NCBI GenBank assembly: GCA_937872475.1
Contig: CALMSY010000005.1
Span: 186,001 to 250,000, forward strand
Source: 67-14 sp020438345
GTDB taxonomy: Bacteria; Actinomycetota; Thermoleophilia; Solirubrobacterales; 70-9
Length of the DNA: 64,000 nt
Reading direction: 5' to 3'
The notes below the pieces were generated by a model. The model was not told the origin of the DNA and did no database searches. It saw only the letters and a list, made by a program, of their open reading frames with translations. The position numbers and the translations under genes were made by a program. Of the stretch, positions 52,887-62,289 are shown piece after piece (positions within the stretch are counted from its first letter, which is position 1; every line of letters starts with the position of its first letter).

Positions 52887-54233
52887 TCAGTCGCCGGTCG
52901 ACTCGAAGATCTTCAGGTGTTCGTGAATCTGGGCCCTGTAGGCGTCCTTGTTCACGTAGAACGGGAGCCGGTCGAGCTGGCGGTAGTTGTATCCGGCGAA
53001 AAGGTCCGGCTTGGGACCCTGGACCCGGCGCCACATCTCGTCAGCACCAGCCGGGGCATGTTCCCCGGCATCGATGAACTCGGCCACCAGATCGGCCTGG
53101 TTGTAGCGGCCCTGCCAGCCGAGACCGGTCGCCTCGACCATTCCCAAAACGAACACGTTGCGGTGTTTCGGAGTGAAGATGTTCAGGTAGAGATCGGGGC
53201 TGTTGCCCTTCCAGTTCAGATGCTGCGGGTCGATGAACGGGTAGTGGAGCTTGTAGCCGGTGGCGAGCATCACCATGTCGTAGTCACCGGTGCTCCCGTC
53301 GACAAACTCGACTCCGGCCTTGGTGAACCGCCTGATGTTCTTGCGGACGTGAAGGTCACCGTGGCCGGCGTGGTAGAGCACCTGGGTGTTCATCACCGGA
53401 TGGGTTTCGTAAATCCGCCCTTCCGGCACCGGAAAGCCGAGGCGGGCCGGGTCACCGGTCAGGAACTTGATCACTTTGCCGTCGATCCTCGTCTTGAGGT
53501 ACGCCGGCAATGCCCTGCCTTCATTCAGCGTGTCGGATGGCCGGCCGAAGATGTACTTCGGGAAAAACCAGTAGCCCGAGCGGAGGCTCATCTCGATCGA
53601 TTCTGCGAAGTGGACCGCATCCACCGCGATGTCACAGCCAGAGTTGCCGCAACCAACGATCAGAACCCGCTTGCCGCGGAAGATGTCAGCTTTTTTGTAC
53701 GAGGCCGTGTGGAGGATCTCGCCCTCAAATTCGTCCTGTCCTTCGAACTCGGGGATGCTCGGCTCGGAAAGAATTCCGTTGGCGACGATCACCCCGGCGT
53801 ATCGACCTGTCTCCTCCTCCCCTTCCTCTGTCCGGATCGTCACTTTCCAGACCGAATCGACTACATCCGGATTTTCGGGTTCGGCGGCGATCACCTCGGT
53901 CCCGAACCGGTAGTTCCGGCGCAGGTCGAAGGTGTCGGCGTAATCCTTGAAGTAGGTGTTCATCTCCCGGTGGCTGGGGAAATCCGCGACCTCGTCACGC
54001 ATCGGGAACTCGTCGTAGGCGGTAGTCGTCTTCGAGGAGATCAGATGGGCCGACTCGTACATCGTCGACTTCCGGCTGTCTATGTCCCAGAGGCCGCCAA
54101 CGTCGCTGTGGATCTCGAAACCGACAAAGGAAATCCCGCGGCGCGACAGGTTACGGGCAGCCGAGAGACCGGTCGGACCGGCTCCGATAAGTGCCCACGG
54201 CAAAGTCTTCCGGGAATCCTCCTCAGGCGTCAC
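52887..54233 (-). CDS. Flavin-containing monooxygenase
   Basis: A 448-residue class B flavoprotein monooxygenase. FAD motif IGAGPTGLSAARNL, NADPH motif VLIVGCGNSGCDIAVDA, and MLATGYKLHYPF as the late conserved FMO segment. Oxidises N, S or ketone substrates. First gene of the operon with the BASS transporter and epimerase; divergent from the DUF1015 gene. Confidence 0.9.
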   Translation of the reverse strand: MTPEEDSRKTLPWALIGAGPTGLSAARNLSRRGISFVGFEIHSDVGGLWDIDSRKSTMYESAHLISSKTTTAYDEFPMRDEVADFPSHREMNTYFKDYADTFDLRRNYRFGTEVIAAEPENPDVVDSVWKVTIRTEEGEEETGRYAGVIVANGILSEPSIPEFEGQDEFEGEILHTASYKKADIFRGKRVLIVGCGNSGCDIAVDAVHFAESIEMSLRSGYWFFPKYIFGRPSDTLNEGRALPAYLKTRIDGKVIKFLTGDPARLGFPVPEGRIYETHPVMNTQVLYHAGHGDLHVRKNIRRFTKAGVEFVDGSTGDYDMVMLATGYKLHYPFIDPQHLNWKGNSPDLYLNIFTPKHRNVFVLGMVEATGLGWQGRYNQADLVAEFIDAGEHAPAGADEMWRRVQGPKPDLFAGYNYRQLDRLPFYVNKDAYRAQIHEHLKIFESTGD

Positions 54234-54295
54234 GATTGCGCATCCTATGTCACCAGCGGGGAAGCTCCGACAACCGGGGACGCTACGGTTCAGCC

Positions 54296-55540
54296 ATGGC
54301 AGAAGTCAGGTCCTTCCCCGCCCTGCACTACGACCTGAACGCGGTCGGTCCGCTGGGCGATGTCACAGCTCCGCCGTACGATGTGATCGACGGGGCCGGT
54401 CGGACCGCGTTGCTGGAGCGGTCGGCCTTCAACATTGTCGAGATCGACCTGCCGGTCTCATCCGGGGGCGACCCCTATGAGCATGCGGCCGGCACCCTCG
54501 AAGAGTGGATCCTGAGCGGCATCCTTCGTCAGGACCGGGAACCTTCACTCTGGGCGATGACCCAGGAGTTCTCCGCTCCCGATGGTTCGATGCGAACCCG
54601 TAACACCATTCTCGCCAGGGTTCGGGTGGAGGATTACGGCCCCGGCCGGATCCGTCCCCACGAGCGCACCCAGCCCGGACCGAAGCAGGACCGGCTCGAT
54701 CTGACCCGTGCCACCCGATTCAACCTCTCCCCGATCTTCTCGCTGACCACCCGTGATGCCTGGCCTGCTGTCGAGCCGGGCACTCGTACCGAGCCCTGGG
54801 CCGAGGTGCTGAGTGAGGACGGCACGTTGAACCGGATCTGGAAGGTGACCGACCCTGAAATCCACCGTGCCGTGAGCTGGGAGCTGAACGAGGCGGAGTT
54901 GTTGATCGCCGACGGGCATCATCGTTACGAGACCGCCCGGGCCTACCGCGACGAAGTGGGAGGTGAAGGAGCCCATTGCTACACACTGATGGCATTGACC
55001 GGCCTCGATGACCCGGGGCTGACCGTGTTCCCCACCCATCGCCTGCTCTCCGGTCTCGGCGATCCGGACCTGGTCGACCACTTCCATCGCGGTATCGATG
55101 AAGTCTTTGAGACGCTCGCCGATGGCGAGGTCGATCCGGCCGGCCTGGAGGGTCCCGGCTGCTTCGGTCTGGCCGGAGACGACGGTTCAAGCCGGCTGCT
55201 CAGACTGCGCGACCCCGGGTCGGTCGACCGGCACCTTGAGGGTCGTTCCGAGTCCTACCGGCACCTTGACGCCGCGATCCTCGAGAAGGTTGTCTTCAGT
55301 GAGATCCTCGGGATGAGCGAGGCCGACGTTGAAGCCAAACGGGGCCTTGCCTACGCCAAGTCCATAGACGATGTGCTGGGAGCGATCAAAGTCGGGGAAG
55401 CCCAGGCTGCTTTTATCCTCCGGCCTACTCCTGTGGAACAGGTGAGGGCCGTCGCCGATGCGGGCGAGACAATGCCACCCAAATCGACCTACTTCTTCCC
55501 CAAGATCCCAACCGGAATCGTCTTCAACCCACTGAGCTGA
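54296..55540 (+). CDS. DUF1015 family protein
   Basis: A 414-residue protein with VTAPPYDVID near the start and IADGHHRYETARAYRDE in the middle, the two strongest signatures of DUF1015. A late segment (MPPKSTYFFPKIPTGIVFNP) is also typical. The enzymatic role is not settled. ATG 54296 is used; an earlier in-frame start at 54191 lies within the divergent gene. Confidence 0.92.
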   Translation: MAEVRSFPALHYDLNAVGPLGDVTAPPYDVIDGAGRTALLERSAFNIVEIDLPVSSGGDPYEHAAGTLEEWILSGILRQDREPSLWAMTQEFSAPDGSMRTRNTILARVRVEDYGPGRIRPHERTQPGPKQDRLDLTRATRFNLSPIFSLTTRDAWPAVEPGTRTEPWAEVLSEDGTLNRIWKVTDPEIHRAVSWELNEAELLIADGHHRYETARAYRDEVGGEGAHCYTLMALTGLDDPGLTVFPTHRLLSGLGDPDLVDHFHRGIDEVFETLADGEVDPAGLEGPGCFGLAGDDGSSRLLRLRDPGSVDRHLEGRSESYRHLDAAILEKVVFSEILGMSEADVEAKRGLAYAKSIDDVLGAIKVGEAQAAFILRPTPVEQVRAVADAGETMPPKSTYFFPKIPTGIVFNPLS

Positions 55541-55643
55541 ACCGAATTTCCATTCGGGCATGACCGGATGGGCGGTTTCTGGAGCCGGCAGCACCGGGGT
55601 TGCTCCAGGTGAACGACCGACCAAGCTCCTCTAGGATCGGAAC

Positions 55644-56216
55644 ATGGTCAAGATTTACACGAAGAAGGGCGATGACGGCACTACCGGCCTCTGGTACGGA
55701 GGGCGGGTCGAGAAGTCCGGCCTGAGAACCGACGCCTACGGCACCCTGGATGAAGCATGTTCTGCCTTGGGGGTTGCCCGCGCGATGTGCGAAGACAGCC
55801 AGGAGGAGCTCGCGACCGACATCCTCGCCCTGCAGAACGAATTGTTCGTCGCCGGCGCCGAGCTGGCCACTGCTCCCGAAGCCGCCGAGCGCCTGGAGGA
55901 CGGGATCAGCCGGATCACCGCCGCAATGGTGGACGCGCTCGATCCGGAGATCGATAAATACATGGATCGGGTCGACCTGCCGCCCAAGTTCGTGATTCCC
56001 GGCGGCAACCAGCTTTCCGCCCAGCTCGATGTCGCACGCACCATTGTGCGGCGGGCCGAACGGGCCGTGGTCCGGATCCAGCTCGCCGACCAGCTCGCCT
56101 CAACCGAGATTCTGCGTTTTCTGAACCGGACCTCCGACCTGGTCTTCGCGATGGCCCGCTACGCCGACATCGATTTCCCGGCCCTCTTCGAGGGCCGACG
56201 CAAGTCGGGCGACTGA
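55644..56216 (+). CDS. Cob(I)alamin adenosyltransferase, PduO type
   Basis: A 190-residue PduO-type enzyme that makes adenosylcobalamin. KIYTKKGDDGTTGLWYGGRV is the ATP-binding start, with FVIPGGNQLSAQLDVARTIV and RRAERAVV later. Mutase or eliminase partners are not in the window. Confidence 0.94.
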   Translation: MVKIYTKKGDDGTTGLWYGGRVEKSGLRTDAYGTLDEACSALGVARAMCEDSQEELATDILALQNELFVAGAELATAPEAAERLEDGISRITAAMVDALDPEIDKYMDRVDLPPKFVIPGGNQLSAQLDVARTIVRRAERAVVRIQLADQLASTEILRFLNRTSDLVFAMARYADIDFPALFEGRRKSGD

Positions 56217-56220
56217 AGTC

Positions 56221-57021
56221 GTGGACCTCGGGCTGAAGGACCGGGTCTGTGTGGTTACCGGTGCCAGCGGCGGCATCGGCCTCGAGGTAACCCGCCAGCT
56301 CTGTGATGAAGGGGCAAAGGTCCTGATGGTTTCCCGTGACCCCGGGCAGCTTGCCGCAATGCGCGAAGTTGTACGGGCCGAAGGAGGCAAAGTCGAAGTC
56401 GTGGTCAAGGACGTGACGAGCGACTGTGCCGGGCAGCACATCATCGCTGCCGCCAACCAGGCATTCGGCAAGGTCGACGTGCTGGTCAACAATGCGGGCG
56501 TCGCTGAATGGAAGCCGCTGGACGATGCCAGCGAAGAAGACTTCCGTTTCCAGTTCGAGCTGAGCGTGATCGCCCCACTCAACCTGATGCGCGCCGCGAT
56601 TCCGGAGATGGCCGGGCGCGGCTGGGGCCGGGTGGTAAACGTGTCCTCCACGGCAGGCAAGCGTCCGTCGGCGATGATGCCCGACTATTCGGTGGGCAAG
56701 GCCGCGATGCTCTCGCTCTCACGCCAGTTCGCCGAAAGGTACGCGGCGGAAGGGGTGATGGTCAATTCGGTTTGTCCGGGTCCGACAGCATCTGACCTTT
56801 GGATGGCGGAAGGCGGACTCCTCGACCAATCGAAGGAAGCCGCCGGACATGCAAGCCGCGAGGAGGCCCTTAAAGCCGCCGGCGCGAAGCGGCCGATAGG
56901 CCGACTGGCCACTCCCGAAGAGATCGCCTCGGCGATTGTCTTCCTCTGCTCGGAAAGAGCCTCCTACGTCTCGGGCGCAGCCTGGGGCGTAGACGGTGGC
57001 ACCGTGCCCGTGATCATCTGA
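56221..57021 (+). CDS. Short-chain dehydrogenase/reductase (FabG-like)
   Basis: A 266-residue classical SDR. NAD(P) motif VTGASGGIGLEV, NNAG, catalytic Ser in VSSTAGK and YSVGK. GTG 56221 is four bases after the previous stop, so it is in the same operon. The substrate is unknown. Confidence 0.92.
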   Translation: MDLGLKDRVCVVTGASGGIGLEVTRQLCDEGAKVLMVSRDPGQLAAMREVVRAEGGKVEVVVKDVTSDCAGQHIIAAANQAFGKVDVLVNNAGVAEWKPLDDASEEDFRFQFELSVIAPLNLMRAAIPEMAGRGWGRVVNVSSTAGKRPSAMMPDYSVGKAAMLSLSRQFAERYAAEGVMVNSVCPGPTASDLWMAEGGLLDQSKEAAGHASREEALKAAGAKRPIGRLATPEEIASAIVFLCSERASYVSGAAWGVDGGTVPVII

Positions 57022-57022
57022 C

Positions 57023-57559
57023 TCAGCCCTGGGCTGGCAGCGTTACCAGGGAGCGAATCTCATGAGGTGAGATGTGCCTGCGGCCGCCCAGCCCTTCCAG
57101 TTCGATCAGGAAGGCACATCCGACCACTTCACCGCCCAGTCGCTCGACCGCCTCGATCTTGGCCCGGGCGGTACCCCCGGTGGCGATCAGGTCGTCATGG
57201 ATCAGAACCCTGGCCCCGCTGAATACCGAGTCGGTGTGAACCTCGAGCGAGTCCGACCCATACTCCAGCTGATATTCGACCGAAACGGTGTCGGAAGGCA
57301 GGCGGCCGGGCTTGCGGGCCGGGACGAATCCGATGTCGAGGGTCTGGGCGAGCGCGCCACCGAGGATGAACCCGCGCGACTCGGCCGCCAGCAGAAGATC
57401 GGGCTCCAGTGGCCGGGCCCAATCCGCCAGTTCGCTCACGACCGAGCGGCAGGCCGCCGGGTCAAGCAACAGCGGAGTGATGTCACGGAAGAGGATCCCC
57501 TGTTCCGGAAAGTCTGGAATCGCGCGGATCAACGACGCGTAGTTCACTGCCCCGCTCAT
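57023..57559 (-). CDS. apt: Adenine phosphoribosyltransferase
   Basis: A 178-residue purine salvage enzyme. FPEQGILFRDITPLL near the start is the Apt signature, and VLIHDDLIATGGTARAKIEA is the PRPP loop. Makes AMP from adenine and PRPP. Its start overlaps the stop of a small upstream frame (ATGA). Confidence 0.96.
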   Translation of the reverse strand: MSGAVNYASLIRAIPDFPEQGILFRDITPLLLDPAACRSVVSELADWARPLEPDLLLAAESRGFILGGALAQTLDIGFVPARKPGRLPSDTVSVEYQLEYGSDSLEVHTDSVFSGARVLIHDDLIATGGTARAKIEAVERLGGEVVGCAFLIELEGLGGRRHISPHEIRSLVTLPAQG

Positions 57560-57705
57560 CTCCTGGCCGCGGTGAACTTCTGGTCGACCTGACAGAGACC
57601 GCTGACCAGCATGCGACCGGGCACTTTGCTTCCCGAAACCTTGCCGGTCAGAACGAGCAGTGAAATTGCCGCAGCGACAACCGGGAGCGACGCGGCGCGG
57701 ATCAT
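57556..57705 (-). CDS. Possible small membrane/exported protein upstream of apt
   Basis: A 49-codon frame beginning MIRAASLPVVAAAISLLVL, a hydrophobic leader, then SGSKVPGRMLVSGLCQVDQ. It ends overlapping the apt start (ATGA), which supports coupling. No good ribosome site is visible and no family is recognised. Confidence 0.4.
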   Translation of the reverse strand: MIRAASLPVVAAAISLLVLTGKVSGSKVPGRMLVSGLCQVDQKFTAARR

Positions 57706-57728
57706 AGGCAGGAGCCTACAGTCGGCTG

Positions 57729-58316
57729 GTGCGGCATGATCCAGATGTGGACTTCTCCGCCGTTGACCTCCCCGGGGTGTTGCTTGACGCTGAATCGGCG
57801 AACGGCATGAAAGCGCATGGCAAGACAGACGCGGCGGTTCTGATGCCAATTTCAAACTGGCCGCGGGATCCACACCTCACCTTCACCGAGCGTCGGGCAG
57901 ACCTTCGCAAGCATGCCGGGGAGATCTGCTTCCCGGGAGGAACGGCCGAGGCACAGGACCGTGATCTGGAAGCGACTGCGCTTCGTGAGTCCGATGAGGA
58001 GATCGCGTTGAGACCGGATCAGGTTGAGGTCGTCGGGGCACTGCCGCCGGTCGGCACCTTTGCCACTTCCTTCCGGATCCAGCCGATCGTCGGGCTTGTC
58101 ACCGGGGAAGCCAGGATGATCGCCAACCCCGATGAAGTCGCCGCCATCCTCACCTTCGGTTTCGACGATCTGCTCGACTCGTATTCGATGCGGCGCCTGG
58201 TTCGACGCGGGGTACCGATCCGGACCCCCACATTCGAGCTTGACCGCCACATGATCTGGGGCGCGACCGCCCGCATACTCACCGACTTCTTTCACCAGAT
58301 CGGGGCGATGCGATGA
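57729..58316 (+). CDS. Nudix CoA pyrophosphatase-like hydrolase
   Basis: A 195-residue Nudix protein. RRADLRKHAGEICFPGGTAE followed by LEATALRESDEEIAL gives the Nudix box with the preceding CoA pyrophosphatase signature. It likely cleaves CoA or derivatives at the diphosphate. Starts at GTG 57729. Ends within the first copy of a 20-bp tandem duplication. Confidence 0.9.
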   Translation: MRHDPDVDFSAVDLPGVLLDAESANGMKAHGKTDAAVLMPISNWPRDPHLTFTERRADLRKHAGEICFPGGTAEAQDRDLEATALRESDEEIALRPDQVEVVGALPPVGTFATSFRIQPIVGLVTGEARMIANPDEVAAILTFGFDDLLDSYSMRRLVRRGVPIRTPTFELDRHMIWGATARILTDFFHQIGAMR

Positions 58317-58336
58317 AGATCGGGGCGATGCGATGA
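58298..58336. repeat. 20-bp tandem duplication across a gene junction
   Basis: GATCGGGGCGATGCGATGA occurs at 58298-58316 and again at 58318-58336. The first copy contains the Nudix stop; the second contains the start of the next gene. In a single copy, stop and start would overlap as ATGA. Confidence 0.85.
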
Positions 58337-59130
58337 CCGAACCACTCAGGTTCAGCATTGACGGAGAATTGCTCGAGGCAGGCCAGGCGTTTCTACCCCT
58401 GCCCGATGACGGGCTGTTCCGTGGTGACGGCGTATTCGAAGTCGCCAGGGTCTATGGCGGTCGTACATTCGCGCTTGACCTCCACCTTGACCGGATGGAA
58501 CTCTCAGCCGCAGCGATCGACCTTCACCTCGACCGGCCGGTACTCGAAGCCGAGGCGGACCGCCTGGTTTCAGCCGGACCGGACGATTGCCTTATCCGGC
58601 TGGTCGTGACCCGCAGCGGACGGAGAATCCTGACGCTTGAAGAACTGCCGGCTCACACGCCGACGATCACGCTTGCTTCCGTCACCTATTCCCCAACGGG
58701 GATCCTGACCGGGGTCAAGTCACTTTCATATGGAGCGAACATGCATGCGACCCGGATCGCCAGGAAGTCCGGTGCCGGTGAAGCACTATTGGTCCGACCC
58801 GACGGCATCGTGCTGGAACCGCCGACTTCATCGATCTTCTGGACCACCAGAGAGGGGCAGCTGCGGACCCCCTCCCTTGAGGCGGGCGTGCTCGATTCGA
58901 TAACCCGACGCAAGATTGTCGAACGGATGGACGTCGAGGAGGGTGAGTTTCCGCTGGCCGACCTGATGGAGGCCGAAGAGTCATTCCTCGCCTCGACGAC
59001 GAGGGAGGCTCACCCGGTCTCGAGAGTCGACAGCCGTGACCTGCCCCAAGTAAACGGGGAACAGACGAAGGCCGCATCCAGGGCATTCGCCGAAGCCCTC
59101 AGGGAGGACCTCGATCCCGGTGGAAGCTGA
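58333..59130 (+). CDS. Class IV aminotransferase / aminodeoxychorismate lyase-like enzyme
   Basis: A 265-residue PLP enzyme of fold type IV. LPDDGLFRGDGVFEVARVYG near the start and SYGANMHATRIARKSGAGEA (with the PLP-binding region) followed by EPPTSSIFWT are typical of PabC and branched-chain/D-amino acid transaminases. Specificity cannot be set from sequence alone. Confidence 0.88.
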   Translation: MTEPLRFSIDGELLEAGQAFLPLPDDGLFRGDGVFEVARVYGGRTFALDLHLDRMELSAAAIDLHLDRPVLEAEADRLVSAGPDDCLIRLVVTRSGRRILTLEELPAHTPTITLASVTYSPTGILTGVKSLSYGANMHATRIARKSGAGEALLVRPDGIVLEPPTSSIFWTTREGQLRTPSLEAGVLDSITRRKIVERMDVEEGEFPLADLMEAEESFLASTTREAHPVSRVDSRDLPQVNGEQTKAASRAFAEALREDLDPGGS

Positions 59131-59136
59131 GTCCCC

Positions 59137-60078
59137 CTAGGCGTGGTCGCGGAGGTACCACTCCGCGTCGAGGGCGCCCTTGCATCCTGAACCGGCAGCG
59201 GTGATCGCCTGGCGGTAGGTGCGGTCGACCAGGTCGCCGATCGCGAAGACCCCGGCCAGGTTGGTCTCGGTCGAGGCGTCTTTCGTCTTCACGTAGCCCT
59301 CTTCGTCGGTATCGATCTGGCCGACTACCAGCTCGGACCGCGGAATATGGCCGATAGCCACGAAGGCACCGTCAACCGGTACTTCTTCAACCTCGCCGCT
59401 TTCCGAATGCTTCAGCCGCACCTTTTCCAGAGCCCCGTCTTCACCGGCCACGAACTCTTCCGGTGCCCAGGGTGTCTTCAGGGCAATGTTGGGCAGGCTC
59501 TCGGCTCGCTCCTGCATTATCTTCGAGGCCCGGAACTCGTCGCGCCGATGAACCAGGTCGAGGCTGGAGGCAAACTTGGAGATGAAGACCGCGTCTTCCA
59601 TGGCCGAATCGCCGCCGCCGATGACCATCGTCGAGCGGTCTTTGAAAAAGGCTCCGTCGCAGACCCCGCATGTTGAGACGCCCCGCCCGGCCATTTCCAT
59701 TTCACCGGGGATGCCCAACCGCTTTGGTTCGGCACCCATCGCGAGTATGACCGTCCTGGCCAGATGCACTTCGTCGCCGAGATAGACCTTGTGAATGCCA
59801 CCGTCGGTCAGCTCGACCTTGTCCACGTCATCGGTGACCAGTCGGGCGCCGAAGCGCTCAGCCTGGTCCCTGAACCTGGTCATCATCTCCGGACCCATGA
59901 TGCCTTCGGGGAAACCGGGAAAGTTCTCGACGTCGGTCGTGTTCTGGAGCTGGCCTCCCCACTGAAAGCCTTCGAATACAAGGGGACTGAGTTCCGCCCT
60001 TGCCGCGTAGAGGGCAGCCGTATAACCGGCCGGTCCGCCGCCGATGATGATGATGTTTTCGACTTCGGTCTCGCTCAT
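59137..60078 (-). CDS. trxB: Thioredoxin-disulfide reductase
   Basis: A 313-residue flavoprotein with FAD motif IIGGGPAGYTAALYAAR, redox pair C137-GV-C140 (STCGVCDGAFF), NADPH motif GGGDSAMEDA and closing GVFAIGDL. It reduces thioredoxin, the probable electron source for the two CcdA proteins. RBS AGGAAGC. A palindrome lies upstream. Confidence 0.96.
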   Translation of the reverse strand: MSETEVENIIIIGGGPAGYTAALYAARAELSPLVFEGFQWGGQLQNTTDVENFPGFPEGIMGPEMMTRFRDQAERFGARLVTDDVDKVELTDGGIHKVYLGDEVHLARTVILAMGAEPKRLGIPGEMEMAGRGVSTCGVCDGAFFKDRSTMVIGGGDSAMEDAVFISKFASSLDLVHRRDEFRASKIMQERAESLPNIALKTPWAPEEFVAGEDGALEKVRLKHSESGEVEEVPVDGAFVAIGHIPRSELVVGQIDTDEEGYVKTKDASTETNLAGVFAIGDLVDRTYRQAITAAGSGCKGALDAEWYLRDHA

Positions 60079-60123
60079 TACCAGCTTCCTGTTTCCTGAT
60101 TCGGGGTTTCCGAGTCCATTACT

Positions 60124-60139
60124 TTACTTTATGAAGTAA
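60124..60139. promoter_or_regulatory. Palindrome upstream of trxB
   Basis: TTACTT-TATG-AAGTAA, a perfect 6-4-6 inverted repeat in an AT-rich patch 46 bases before the trxB start. It looks like a repressor or activator site; the protein is unknown. Confidence 0.55.
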
Positions 60140-60171
60140 GTGTATCGCTCCGCCGGAGCCTACGCTTGCCG

Positions 60172-61302
60172 TCAGAGAATCTCTTCGATCAGTCCGGGTT
60201 TGGGGGGCCGGTCAACCGGAAGCCCGTCCCGCTTCCAGCGTTTTACCGTGTTCCGCAGCTGGAAGAAGGCAACGACCCCGGGCGGGATCGGCATCCAGAA
60301 GGCAACCAGCCGATAGATAAGTACTGCGGCGAAGACCTCCTCCTCGGGAAACCCGAACAGAACAAAGGTCCCGATCATGCCGGCGTCCACTGCCCCGACT
60401 CCGGCCGGAACAAAGGGAATCAGGTTGGCCACCATGCCGATGAAGAAGCCCATGACCACAACTCCCAGCGGTATCGCGATACCGAAAGCTTTGAACGACG
60501 CCCAGAGGATGCCGATGTTCGCGGCCCAGAAGCCGACCGCCCCGACCACGGCCAACCCCGCCCGGGAAGGATTGGCAACCAGGCGCAAAGCGGCTCTCGT
60601 GCCATCGGCCAGCATTGCCGGAACGGTCGCCAGCCTGGCGAGGAACTTGACGCCGGAATGCCGTTTCGCGAAACCGACAATTCGTCGTTCGACATCGGAC
60701 GGAAGTAGCGCGAGCGCACCGAAGACGATCATCAGCAATCCGGCGACCGCCGCGGGAATGATCGTTAGGGAAACCGTGGTGGATCCGTGCAGGACCCCGG
60801 TCCGCAGCAGGATGCCGAAAACAACGACTGCCAAGGGGTAGAACAGATAGTGGAGCACAATGAAGGCAACCATCCGGGTGCCGACATCCCGCCGTTCCAT
60901 GCCGCCTTGCCTGAGCGCCCAATAGGTCAGCACGACCCCGCCCGCCCCGCCAGCTGAAAAGAGCAGGGTGGCCGCGAAGCCCGCCATGTTTATCTCGTAG
61001 GCCTCACGCCAGGAGATCGGAAAGGACTCACCGCCGACCACCGCGCGAAACAAGGCGATATAGGTGACAAACGAGAGGATGCAGAAGCCGATCGCCACCG
61101 CCACATAGACCGGATTGGCTTCACCGAGCATGCCGATCGCATCCCCGAAGCCGGCCAGCTTCGGCAGAAAGAAGTAGATCGCGACGATCAGGACAATGAT
61201 GATCGCGACGGTCTGGATTATCCCCCTTGTCGTGAAGGCGGGAAGGCCGTCACCCTCATCTTCTTCCATCTCGGCCGGCGTACGGCCAGGCTCAACACTC
61301 AT
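60172..61302 (-). CDS. LPG synthase TM/UPF0104 family flippase-like protein
   Basis: A 376-residue membrane protein with eight or so helices. MAGFAATLLFSAGGAGGVVLTYWALRQGG and FVPAGVGAVDAGMIGTFVLFG are the two conserved segments of the UPF0104/lysylphosphatidylglycerol synthase membrane domain. No aminoacyl transferase domain is attached. Coupled to the PAP2-like gene upstream (shared base). Confidence 0.85.
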   Translation of the reverse strand: MSVEPGRTPAEMEEDEGDGLPAFTTRGIIQTVAIIIVLIVAIYFFLPKLAGFGDAIGMLGEANPVYVAVAIGFCILSFVTYIALFRAVVGGESFPISWREAYEINMAGFAATLLFSAGGAGGVVLTYWALRQGGMERRDVGTRMVAFIVLHYLFYPLAVVVFGILLRTGVLHGSTTVSLTIIPAAVAGLLMIVFGALALLPSDVERRIVGFAKRHSGVKFLARLATVPAMLADGTRAALRLVANPSRAGLAVVGAVGFWAANIGILWASFKAFGIAIPLGVVVMGFFIGMVANLIPFVPAGVGAVDAGMIGTFVLFGFPEEEVFAAVLIYRLVAFWMPIPPGVVAFFQLRNTVKRWKRDGLPVDRPPKPGLIEEIL

Positions 61303-62273
61303 CAGTTGGCCGCGATCGCCTCTAGCCGTCGCAGACGCGAATTGATCAGGTGGACGACCGGGCGGGCGAGTGGTTCACCTTTGCGGGCGATCAGCACGAC
61401 CCCGGCCCCCGCCAACAGGTCGGTCACGTAATGCTCACCGAGGTATACGAGGGCGAAACCGAGCGATAGCGCATAGGCCCAGCCGAGGGTCCCTTCCACT
61501 TTGCCCCCCGCATCACTCAGCAGGATCGCCGCCATCAGCGCCGTCGCGAAGTGAAGCGACGGCATCGCGGCCCAGGGGTTCGAACCCAGGGTTCCGAAAA
61601 TCCTCGTCCAGGCCGGGCCCCAGAGTTTCTCTCCGTATTCGAGCATGACCCGTTTCACATGCTCTTCGGCGATCTCCGGATCTATGTACCGGTTCTCCGC
61701 AGCCCACCACGGCGGAGCGGTCGGAATCAGGAAGTACATGGCACAACCGATGTCGAAAGTCGCGGCAAGCTGACGGGCCGACTGCGGGAACTTTTCGTTG
61801 TTGCGGATCAAAATCCAGAAGATCGCCACGTACGGCTGGACAAACCAGAACCAGTGAGTCCAGGCGGCGAACACGGTCAGGTTGTTGCCGAATCGGCCCT
61901 GATGCAGCCATTTCTGGAGACGTGCATTCGGCAGTACCCCGCGACCGATCCAGCGATCGATCCTGATCGGATACTCGATCCGCAGTCGCTCGCGAAGGCG
62001 TTTCGGATCATCGTAGGGAAGCTCGTGACAGACGGCGAAGGCCCACATCTGGGCCGCGAAAAGTCCGAGATCCCGCCGCCGGGAGCGAGGCCAGAGAACC
62101 GAGATCGCAAGCGGCGCGGAAATGGTCGAAGCGACGGTGACGGCGGTCGGAATCTTCAGTTGCCGGCGCACATGCGGCACGATCACCGCAGCTGCAAGGG
62201 CACCAACCGCAGCGAGTCGCACTGCGGTTCGTTTCCCGGAGCTCCGGGGCATGAATGAGGCCGGCAATCTCAT
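61302..62273 (-). CDS. PAP2/Aur1-like phospholipid phosphotransferase
   Basis: About 323 residues with six or so helices. AMPSLHFATALMAAILL and GEHYVTDLLAGAG carry the catalytic His/Asp pattern of the PAP2 superfamily, inositolphosphotransferase branch. ATG 62273 is chosen; the frame extends further but runs into the divergent oxidase gene. A lipid-modifying role fits its UPF0104 neighbour. Confidence 0.85.
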   Translation of the reverse strand: MRLPASFMPRSSGKRTAVRLAAVGALAAAVIVPHVRRQLKIPTAVTVASTISAPLAISVLWPRSRRRDLGLFAAQMWAFAVCHELPYDDPKRLRERLRIEYPIRIDRWIGRGVLPNARLQKWLHQGRFGNNLTVFAAWTHWFWFVQPYVAIFWILIRNNEKFPQSARQLAATFDIGCAMYFLIPTAPPWWAAENRYIDPEIAEEHVKRVMLEYGEKLWGPAWTRIFGTLGSNPWAAMPSLHFATALMAAILLSDAGGKVEGTLGWAYALSLGFALVYLGEHYVTDLLAGAGVVLIARKGEPLARPVVHLINSRLRRLEAIAAN

Positions 62274-62289
62274 CCCGAAGTGACAGGGT

